DNA from: Chryseobacterium sp. SORGH_AS_0447
GTDB taxonomy: Bacteria > Bacteroidota > Bacteroidia > Flavobacteriales > Weeksellaceae
Direction: 5' to 3'
NCBI RefSeq assembly: GCF_030818695.1
Contig: NZ_JAUTAR010000001.1
Location: 2,040,501-2,104,500 of the forward strand
Length of the DNA: 64,000 nucleotides
The notes below the pieces were generated by a model. It made no database searches. It was not told the origin of the DNA and was given only the letters and a program-made list of their open reading frames with translations. Positions within the stretch are counted from its first letter, which is position 1; each line of letters opens with the position of its first letter. Below are positions 34,146 to 42,366 of this stretch, one piece after another. The position numbers were made by a program, and so were the translations under genes.

Positions 34146-37100
34146 TGATCGCACCTGAATATTTTAATAATCACATCGCTGTCGAGGGCGAAATTATTGT
34201 GAAAAGAGTTCCAAACGATACAGGTTCTGTAGTGGTTTGGAACTCTACAACGAAAAAATTAAGCACAAGAACGCATGCGGAGATTGTGTCTGATTTGAAC
34301 TTGATGACAACAGATACTGATCAGGGGATTTATGGCCGCAAAGAATTTTATACTTTAGGTGGAAATTCCTACACCAATACAAGGTTAAGGGTGGCCGGGT
34401 TCACAGGTAATAATGCTATAATTGGATTTAACAGTTTCGGAGCAGGTGTTGGAACAATGCAATTCGATGGCACCCAATTTTATTTTACTAAAAATGATGT
34501 TGATTCCTATGCTGGTATCAAAGCGGAATCTTTTATAAAAGACGGTGGAACAGGAAATAATTTATTGAAAGATGATGGTAGTACAATTGCAATTCCTTCA
34601 TTAGGAACTACACATACGCATCAATTTTTATATTCCAGTGATTCAGGAATTGTTGATGCAAATACTTTATTGGAAGATTATAAATTCAAATTTAATCAAA
34701 GAATTGAAAATGAATCTACTAATATGTTTCCTGTTATTGATAATGCTAATGCTGTTTTAAGCATTGCTTCTCATCCAGGAGGTTATGGTAGTCAAATTGG
34801 ATTTAATGATAATCAGGGTATTTTTTTCAGAGGTGTTACTTCCGGTAATTATGGAACGTGGAAGCAATTTGCATTTAGAGATTGGGTCACTAATCAGATT
34901 AGTAGCGCGGTTGGGGCTTATTTACCTTTGACAGGTGGTTCGTTACAAGGTAGATTGGATATTATGGTGCCAAATGGGTCTAATTTTAATTCAAACGCAC
35001 ATTTAGCATTAGTATCACAAAATTTAGATTATACATCAATTCAGTTTACTACACCATCAACTAATTATGGACAAATTATAGTATCTAATGCAAATGGACA
35101 TGGTGTTTTAGAATTACAACCATTTGGTGGTGACGTTAAAGTTAATGGACAAAAAATTTGGAAACAATATGAAAACACATTATATAAATCTGTAAAAACA
35201 AATAAACCATTTAGTGTATTAACTGAAACCGATACTGAACAAAAAATATTATCGGGTGGTTTATATGTTGGTAATAATTATGGTGATACACCAATACCTA
35301 ATTTAGGTATTCTTTCACTTGGAGTTATTGAAAATAAAAAAGGATTTACTAAAACTGGATATTATGGTAATAGTTATGGTAGTACTCATACAAGATTTTT
35401 ACCAACTGAATATTCAGTATGGAATCAATCAGTTATAGGTGCAATAGTAATTGAATTTCCTGATGCTCAACCTTTCCAAGAGTATTTGGAAATTAGTGTT
35501 ACTAATATTCAATATGCACAGTTACCACAAAAATTAAAAATACATATTTACAGTTCAATTTATGCTACTGTTACTTATGAAAATAATACTGGTACAACTA
35601 ATTATATCACAACATTAAAAATAGGGTTATCACCATCAGGAAAAAGATGTGTTATTTTAAATGATATAACAACTGAATGGTCTTATCCACAAATTATAGT
35701 TGATAAATATGTTGGTGGTAGTAAAGATGCTTCAACAGGTGATTGGAATAGTTTTTTAATAACTGATTTATCAGGTTATACTATTCAACATAATCCAACT
35801 ATCTCTAATGAATTGAACACTAATATAGCAAATGAAAAATATTTTAATAATATTCCGATTAATTATACTGGGAATACAATTAATTTAAATAACGTTACTA
35901 AGTCAGGTTTCTATTCAATTGGTCATGGTACTTTAAATTCGGGAGATTATACCCTTTATACACCTCAAGATGGATCAAGAATGTTATTACATTATGAAAC
36001 TGAGGGAATATATACCGCTACTCAAATACAGTCAGAAAGATATAATGGTAATTTAGTTTCTAGAGTTAGAACGGATGGTGGGTGGCAACCTTGGGTACGT
36101 CATTGGGCGACTAATGATTTTACTTTAACGGATGTTAATAATTGGAAAAATTTTGTACTTGATGGTGCAACTCAAACATGGGTTAATCAGAATACGGTAC
36201 ATGCAATCTATGATAATGAGGGTAATTATATCACTGATTTAGATTCTTTAAATGGTAAAACTCAGATAGGTTCTATTAATGCGAATAATAATTGGTGGCA
36301 TACTATAAATATCCAACATAGAAATGGTACTCAGGATGGTAGTTTATGGGCTTCTCAGTTAAGAATTGATATGACCGGTGGTACAAATAGATTTCAATTC
36401 AGACAACGTAATAACGGTAATTATAATGATTGGAAAACAATTTATCATAATGAAAATACTGATCATTTAATTAAAAGAGGGAATAATAAAGAATCATTAT
36501 TATTAAGTGATTTAGGTATCACAGATTTGAATAATTTACAACAAACCGGAATTTTTCGAGGTGCTACTTTACTTAATGCACCTAAAGGTAGTCTTAGTTG
36601 GTTTTTTATTACTTGTGAATATCATTATAATGGTTGGGCGACACAAACTGCGGTTGCCTATGGAACGGATGCGTCTATTTCACAAAATAGAACATTTAAA
36701 AGGGCGTTAACAAACGGAAATACTTGGTCTGATTGGGAAGAAATGTGGAGTAGTGTTCATTTTACTCAAACTGACGTTAATAACTGGAATAATATGGCTT
36801 CTGGTAATTATTGGCAAAAATTTTCATATGGTGGATATATTGGTTTACAATCACCGGAAGATTTTGCCTTTTGGAATGGTGTTGAAACTCAAAGAATATT
36901 ATCAAGAGGTATTTTGGCTTCAGATAAATTTGCTGATAGACAATATATTCCTGATTTTGGTATTTATTCAAAAGGTAATATTAAAACAGGAGGTATTGCA
37001 ATTGCTCAAAATGGTTTTCAAAATACAGTTTATGTATCCGGTAGAAATAGAATTTGGAGTTTTGCAAATTCAGATCAATATGGTATTTCATATCAACAAG

Positions 37101-40100
37101 GAGAATTTTCTGTTGGTGGAAATCAATACCATGAAGGTATTAATTTCCATTTTGGCGACTCATCTAATTTCAAAGTGCATATTAATAATATAGGAGAATT
37201 ATATGCTAGAAGTACAATCTATTCTGATCTTCATGGTAATTCTAATGAGTGGAAAACAGGTTATAACCGTTCTATTTCTACAACATCATATAGTCACGGT
37301 GATAATGGGGACGTATTAAATTTAACCACTGCGGAAGGTGGGGTGCATAATCCAACAAAAAATGGTTTTAAAGTATTAGACACAAGATATTCCACGATTA
37401 TTGGTAATCCTGATACTAACGCGGGATATTTACCTAATGGTAATGTTGGTGCTCTTGATAATAGAGTATCATCAATTTTCCATACATCATCAGTGTATGG
37501 TGGTGATTGGGCGTCTTCATTAATTGTTAAGGGTTGGTCAGGTAATTACAAAGCATGGAGATTAACGGGTACAGCTGGTGCTAATGATGAAGAAGATGAT
37601 TTATTCTTATCGAATACAAAAACTTCAGATGGTTCTTGGTACCCTGAAAGAAAAATTTTAACTACCAAACATTTAAGTCAATCAACTATTGATAATTTAA
37701 ATACGATATCAAATGGTACTTTATTGAGAGGTACCGCCGTTAATACTAATTTTGATGAACATGAAAATAAATTTGGTTGGATAAATGGTACTACATCCCA
37801 ATTAGGTGGGATAACATCATGGACTGGTAACTGGATAACTATAGGTAGTGCACCCGGTAACGGACATAAATCACAACTTTTGTTAAGTAAAGGTAGATTA
37901 TTATTCCGCACTATGCATGGTATTGAAGACGTGAATTTTAATGAAGTTATACATGATGGTAATTTAACAACCACCATGAATAGTTTTTTACCGACATATC
38001 TTCAAAATTTGTCACATTCGATTAATTTCCAAAACAATCTTGGAGGTATCCAAGGTATGATGGCGGATAATGATTATTGGAGATTACAAGGTGGAAATAA
38101 TGGATCAAATAATGGTTATGTTGAATTGGCAACAGGGGATGATGGTAATGAAGAAATTTATGTAAGTCAATATGCGGGTGTATTTGGTTCATTGACAAGA
38201 AGAGCTAAATTATTAGATTCCTTAGGTGACACCTATTTCCCGGGACAAATTTATAATAGAGGTCAATATATTGTTTGGGATTCAGGTCATTTTAACCCTG
38301 ATAATTTCTTAACAACAAATACAACACAGTTTATTGATAGCGAAAAAACTATTAATGCAAATAAGACGTTGTATTCAGGTTTTGCACGTGGAAATTCACC
38401 AAATTCACAATTAGGTCCATTATCATTATTAAATCTTGCATTACAGGGTGCTTATCCATTATATGGTGATGAAGAATTTAAAAATGGGACAAATTCTATT
38501 CAGGTTTATAATAATTTAGGTAATGGTTCAGTAGTTATTACTCATGAAACGTCATCACAACAATTACCAAATAGAACAGGAAAACAACTTAGAATTAATT
38601 ATAATTCATCATTAGGTGCCACACCGGGATTAGGTGGATTTATTTTAGATTTACCACACAGAGCCAACGCAATTTTTGTTCAAAAATTTATGGCTAAACT
38701 TCCGGTAGGATATACTTTTCAAAATGCCGAAAACTATTTAGGTGATGAAGGTAATGTTACTTGGTTAACACCAAGAAATGGTACCGGTAAATGGGAAACT
38801 TATGTTCGTATGTCTGTTTGTGGACATGGTTCGTCTTTTGGTAATGGTGGTCACGTTTATGTTGATGGGCCAAACGCTGATCTTGAGTTTTATCTATGTT
38901 TTGCCGAAGCATATGAAGTTAATAGTTCAGTATATTCTAAGATAAAAGAAAATTTTTATGCTAAGAATGAAGCTATAGATTTTACAAATAATTTAGATCA
39001 ATTAATGAAAGTTGGTGAACTTTCATGGGAACAAAGAACAGTTTTAGAACGTGGTTGGGATAGTAGTAATGGTGATTATATCCAATTAAGAGTTCCGGGA
39101 AGTGATAATAATAATGCTGCATTATTAATGAATCAAATTGGTACTATTAGATGGAACGGTGGTTTATTTGTTTCAAATAATTTAACCGGTGGTCAATTAT
39201 TTAATGGTGTTGGTGATACACTTTATTTAGGTAATGGTGTACTACCTGCAGTTAATGTTGAAACCCAAAATTTCAGAATTTATACAAATAGCGGAACAGT
39301 ATTAAAATATTTATTTAATTCTGACCAATTAACTTCTTATGGTAATATAAATTTGGAAGCAACTTCGGGTGACATACCTGATATTGTATTTTCAGAGGGT
39401 GGTTCGGAAAAACATAGAATTTATGATGGTGGTTTTGCTGATACATTAGCTTACAGAAGAAATAGTGGTACACAATACGCATTATTACATAGTGGTAACT
39501 TCTCAAGTTATATGGGTGGTAACTTTATTACTACTGATTCTACACCACAAACAAAAACGGGTAGTTTAGATTTTGCGTCTACATCAATCGTAAGATTTTT
39601 AGGACCCGAGGCTAATCATGTGATTCCATATCATGATAGTTTAGCCTACAATATTGCAGCAGGACATGTCCTAACATGGTATAATGAAAGATGGAAAACA
39701 GGTATTAAAAGAGGTGGTAGTACAGACTCTATCGGTTATGGATTTAGTCTTTCTACTGATGGTGGAAGTACTTACTTTGAAAAAGTAAGATTTGAAAATG
39801 ATGGTAATATTATCACACAAAATTTTGGTAATTCTAATTTATGGAACACCGCATATAGTTGGGGTAATCATGCAAATGCCGGTTATCAATTGTCAACAAA
39901 TGCATTTAAAGTACTACGATATACTTCAAATATTGAAAATGTTTCAGAATCAGGAATTTATAGACAAGAAAATCCAATCAGTGGTTATAACTACACAACA
40001 ACATTAAATTTAAATTCATCAGATGGTCGTCAACAATTAACGATTGAACGCTCCGGAGGTGGCATGAAATTTAGAGGTTCAGCTTTTGGGTCAGGTGATC

Positions 40101-41380
40101 AAGGTTGGAGTGATTGGAAAACAGTTTTAACTAAACAAGATACCCAATCAATCACAGGTTTAAAAACTATTGAAAGATCACAATCTGTGGGTGCTTATTA
40201 TGGTTTAACTAATAATAAGGATTTACATTCATTAATATTTGAAATGGGTCAGGGACCGAATACTGGTGATAATCGAGGTGCATCAATTGGTTTCTTTAAT
40301 GCGGATTCAGGTGGTGTAATGGCCGGTATGTATGTTAAAAATAATGCGGGTAATGGTACTCATATGGCATTTGCAACTACAAATTCATATGCTGCGGGAC
40401 CACAAGTTGGTATGACATTGAATAATAATGGTGTAGTTGATTTCCCAAGATCGTTACCAACATTCCAAGGAAATGTGTTATCTACACAAGCTTGGGTTAA
40501 TGAAACTATTACTAATTATATACCAAATTACAGTAATTGGAGTGGTTCAACATATATTAATCAACGTAAAGTTGTTGGAGAATTAGCCTGGAAAAACTAT
40601 GGAAATGGGCATACCATTTTTGATATTTCAAGTGGAACAACACCTTGGGGAGTTTCTAAGTCAAACGTAGATGCTGAAATTCCTTGGCAAAATTCATTTC
40701 CAACTTTAGTAGGAGGTAATGGTTCTAATACTTATGGAGTAAGAGTAGATAGTGCAAGAATTGCAGATAAAGTTAATGGGTACGATTTATCTACCTTTTC
40801 GACTCAAACATGGGTCAACACAAACTTTATTCCTAAAACTCATCCTGTATTTAATATTACTCAGAATAATATTAATACTTGGAATAACAACGTAATGCCT
40901 GGTAATTACGTTACAACCGACACCATGCAGATAATTTCAGGGCCGAAAGAATTTACCGGTTCTATTTTTGCAAGCGGTGGTATATCAAGCATCAACGGTA
41001 CTAGTGCGGAGGTTTTTGTTGGCAACAGCAATACCGCAAGTCTGAAAGATGAAATCGTTAATGACGAATCAGATTACTGCATTAGGTTGGATCCGCACCA
41101 TTATGAGATAGATTCTTCGGGCAACCTTGATGTAGACGACAGAAACAGGTTGATCCATATTATCGGAGAAGAGGTTAAAATGTCTGTTAATTTCAAAGAA
41201 ATCTATCCAAAACAACAGATTGTTATTTATAATTTTGATCAGAAAGCCAACGGAATGCAGGTTCTGATAAAAGGCAAAAATGTTTATAATATCGAGCCGG
41301 GCTGCTTCCTTAGATTATACGTAACAAAATCCTTACGGGTAATTGCGGAAAGACAGCAGCCTTGTGAATTTATCTGGTAA
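34145..41380 (+). CDS. Giant 2411-residue tail-fibre-like protein
   Basis: One uninterrupted frame encodes a Gly/Asn/Ser/Thr-rich beta-structured protein without signal peptide, membrane helix or type IX sorting domain. Several WxxW-type knob segments recur: GNYGTWKQFAFRDW (~residue 238), DGGWQPWVRHWA (~645), NGNYNDWKTIYHNE (~760), NTWSDWEEMW (~860) and GWSDWKTVLTK (~1990). Phrases such as WVNxxxxxYIP, YHEGINFHFGDSS and GNLTTTMNSFLPTYL are typical of phage fibres. The C-terminal ~150 residues (SLKDEIVNDESDYCIRLDPH and QIVIYNFDQKANGMQVLIKG) form a distinct end domain. Codon use in roughly 34550-40900 is strongly AT-rich (TTA, GGT, AAT, GTT), unlike both gene ends. A strong terminator follows. 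Likely a receptor-binding or adhesive fibre; its host particle is not identified. Confidence 0.8.
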   Translation: MIAPEYFNNHIAVEGEIIVKRVPNDTGSVVVWNSTTKKLSTRTHAEIVSDLNLMTTDTDQGIYGRKEFYTLGGNSYTNTRLRVAGFTGNNAIIGFNSFGAGVGTMQFDGTQFYFTKNDVDSYAGIKAESFIKDGGTGNNLLKDDGSTIAIPSLGTTHTHQFLYSSDSGIVDANTLLEDYKFKFNQRIENESTNMFPVIDNANAVLSIASHPGGYGSQIGFNDNQGIFFRGVTSGNYGTWKQFAFRDWVTNQISSAVGAYLPLTGGSLQGRLDIMVPNGSNFNSNAHLALVSQNLDYTSIQFTTPSTNYGQIIVSNANGHGVLELQPFGGDVKVNGQKIWKQYENTLYKSVKTNKPFSVLTETDTEQKILSGGLYVGNNYGDTPIPNLGILSLGVIENKKGFTKTGYYGNSYGSTHTRFLPTEYSVWNQSVIGAIVIEFPDAQPFQEYLEISVTNIQYAQLPQKLKIHIYSSIYATVTYENNTGTTNYITTLKIGLSPSGKRCVILNDITTEWSYPQIIVDKYVGGSKDASTGDWNSFLITDLSGYTIQHNPTISNELNTNIANEKYFNNIPINYTGNTINLNNVTKSGFYSIGHGTLNSGDYTLYTPQDGSRMLLHYETEGIYTATQIQSERYNGNLVSRVRTDGGWQPWVRHWATNDFTLTDVNNWKNFVLDGATQTWVNQNTVHAIYDNEGNYITDLDSLNGKTQIGSINANNNWWHTINIQHRNGTQDGSLWASQLRIDMTGGTNRFQFRQRNNGNYNDWKTIYHNENTDHLIKRGNNKESLLLSDLGITDLNNLQQTGIFRGATLLNAPKGSLSWFFITCEYHYNGWATQTAVAYGTDASISQNRTFKRALTNGNTWSDWEEMWSSVHFTQTDVNNWNNMASGNYWQKFSYGGYIGLQSPEDFAFWNGVETQRILSRGILASDKFADRQYIPDFGIYSKGNIKTGGIAIAQNGFQNTVYVSGRNRIWSFANSDQYGISYQQGEFSVGGNQYHEGINFHFGDSSNFKVHINNIGELYARSTIYSDLHGNSNEWKTGYNRSISTTSYSHGDNGDVLNLTTAEGGVHNPTKNGFKVLDTRYSTIIGNPDTNAGYLPNGNVGALDNRVSSIFHTSSVYGGDWASSLIVKGWSGNYKAWRLTGTAGANDEEDDLFLSNTKTSDGSWYPERKILTTKHLSQSTIDNLNTISNGTLLRGTAVNTNFDEHENKFGWINGTTSQLGGITSWTGNWITIGSAPGNGHKSQLLLSKGRLLFRTMHGIEDVNFNEVIHDGNLTTTMNSFLPTYLQNLSHSINFQNNLGGIQGMMADNDYWRLQGGNNGSNNGYVELATGDDGNEEIYVSQYAGVFGSLTRRAKLLDSLGDTYFPGQIYNRGQYIVWDSGHFNPDNFLTTNTTQFIDSEKTINANKTLYSGFARGNSPNSQLGPLSLLNLALQGAYPLYGDEEFKNGTNSIQVYNNLGNGSVVITHETSSQQLPNRTGKQLRINYNSSLGATPGLGGFILDLPHRANAIFVQKFMAKLPVGYTFQNAENYLGDEGNVTWLTPRNGTGKWETYVRMSVCGHGSSFGNGGHVYVDGPNADLEFYLCFAEAYEVNSSVYSKIKENFYAKNEAIDFTNNLDQLMKVGELSWEQRTVLERGWDSSNGDYIQLRVPGSDNNNAALLMNQIGTIRWNGGLFVSNNLTGGQLFNGVGDTLYLGNGVLPAVNVETQNFRIYTNSGTVLKYLFNSDQLTSYGNINLEATSGDIPDIVFSEGGSEKHRIYDGGFADTLAYRRNSGTQYALLHSGNFSSYMGGNFITTDSTPQTKTGSLDFASTSIVRFLGPEANHVIPYHDSLAYNIAAGHVLTWYNERWKTGIKRGGSTDSIGYGFSLSTDGGSTYFEKVRFENDGNIITQNFGNSNLWNTAYSWGNHANAGYQLSTNAFKVLRYTSNIENVSESGIYRQENPISGYNYTTTLNLNSSDGRQQLTIERSGGGMKFRGSAFGSGDQGWSDWKTVLTKQDTQSITGLKTIERSQSVGAYYGLTNNKDLHSLIFEMGQGPNTGDNRGASIGFFNADSGGVMAGMYVKNNAGNGTHMAFATTNSYAAGPQVGMTLNNNGVVDFPRSLPTFQGNVLSTQAWVNETITNYIPNYSNWSGSTYINQRKVVGELAWKNYGNGHTIFDISSGTTPWGVSKSNVDAEIPWQNSFPTLVGGNGSNTYGVRVDSARIADKVNGYDLSTFSTQTWVNTNFIPKTHPVFNITQNNINTWNNNVMPGNYVTTDTMQIISGPKEFTGSIFASGGISSINGTSAEVFVGNSNTASLKDEIVNDESDYCIRLDPHHYEIDSSGNLDVDDRNRLIHIIGEEVKMSVNFKEIYPKQQIVIYNFDQKANGMQVLIKGKNVYNIEPGCFLRLYVTKSLRVIAERQQPCEFIW

Positions 41381-41420
41381 AAACGTGCTCAGACAAGAGA
41401 TCCGCATCTAATTGATGATA

Positions 41421-41463
41421 AAGCCTGCAACCGGAAAACAAGTTTTCTGTTACAGGCTTTTTT
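41421..41463 (+). terminator. Terminator of the fibre module
   Basis: Hairpin with arms AAGCCTGCAACCGGAAAAC and GTTTTCTGTTACAGGCTT (two mismatches) ending in a T run, ~40 bases after the giant gene. Confidence 0.8.
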
Positions 41464-41577
41464 ATAAAGCTGTACATGATTTATATTGAATTAAAGAATA
41501 TTTATATACTAATTTTTCTTTTAAAAATGAATTTTGGCATATGTATTGTGATAGCTGTTACACACCAAAACAAAATT

Positions 41578-41952
41578 ATGAACGAACAAAAAAACGAACA
41601 ACATTCTGAATTAGAACACGTTGAAAAAACAATCGAGTTGGTAGATACCGCTATTGAAAAAGAATCGAAAACAGGAGCTGCTCCAAGCATTACAAGTTGG
41701 ATTAAGATTCTGAAGGACCGAAGAGGATTTACACCAATACTGCATGATCTTGAAAAACTGAAAGATGCTATGGCGGATAAAGACAGTAAAAAGATCTGTA
41801 GTCTACTGGAAAAACTAGGCAGTGCAACGGTGGAAGCCGCTGATAAAGCTGAGAATACAAAGGACAGTGCATCCATTAAAAAACTTGGAAAAGGCCTTTT
41901 GAAAGTTTCAAAATTAGCTGGCAAGCTGACAACAGAAAAGAGCACTAACTAA
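41578..41952 (+). CDS. Small soluble helical protein downstream of the fibre module
   Basis: The frame is open from 41476, but the start at 41578 (ACAAAATTATG, protein MNEQKNEQHSELEHVEKTIE) has a typical A-rich leader and removes an unlikely hydrophobic lead. The 124 residues are strongly helical and charged (ITSWIKILKDRRGFTPILHD, LEKLKDAMADKDSKKICSLL, SIKKLGKGLLKVSKLAGKL). No family recognised. It has its own terminator and follows the module's terminator, so it is probably independently transcribed. A functional link with the fibre is only positional. Confidence 0.6.
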   Translation: MNEQKNEQHSELEHVEKTIELVDTAIEKESKTGAAPSITSWIKILKDRRGFTPILHDLEKLKDAMADKDSKKICSLLEKLGSATVEAADKAENTKDSASIKKLGKGLLKVSKLAGKLTTEKSTN

Positions 41953-41996
41953 TAAAATTTAGTATATAAATAAACTAAAATTTTAAAGTAAGTAAT

Positions 41997-42026
41997 AAAC
42001 CATTCAGTAGATCTGAGTGGTTTTGT
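41997..42026 (+). terminator. Probable terminator after the small helical protein
   Basis: Hairpin AAACCATTCAG-TAGAT-CTGAGTGGTTT with T-rich tail, 45 bases after the stop. Confidence 0.65.
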
Positions 42027-42240
42027 TATTTAATTACAATATTGATTAGTAGTCAGAACTTATTACCGTCTTGCCCAAATATATATATTATTCCCGGAAA
42101 ATATCTTTAATAATAAAAAATATACTTATTGTTCAAAAGAATTCGATTTTGTTATGTCCGCCTATTTCCGGCGTAAAATGATTTCTTATCGATATTTTAG
42201 TGATATCATCAGTGAAGCTTCGGAGGGATTTGTATGATGA

Positions 42241-42300
42241 GGTTACAGCACTTACGAAATGGTTACATCCTGAATAGATGCGCCTGGAAAGGTAACATCG
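42241..42300. promoter_or_regulatory. Three phased GG(T/A)(T/A)ACA boxes upstream of the hybrid regulator
   Basis: GGTTACAGCA (42241), GGTTACATCC (42261) and GGTAACATCG (42291) are spaced 20 and 30 bases apart, i.e. about two and three helical turns. Related boxes occur upstream of the sugar transporter. Candidate binding sites of the AraC-type output domain of the hybrid regulator. The rest of 42027-42366 is empty. Confidence 0.35.
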
Positions 42301-42366
42301 GATTCGTCTAAAATACCTGTACCAAAAATTGCGGGTGTAAAACATCTTTATTAATATTGTGATCGT

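Noticed and set aside
34145..41380. Giant protein as a SprB/RemA-like secreted gliding adhesin
   Set aside because: No signal peptide, no C-terminal type IX sorting domain, and fibre-type repeats instead; gldA is >20 kb away.
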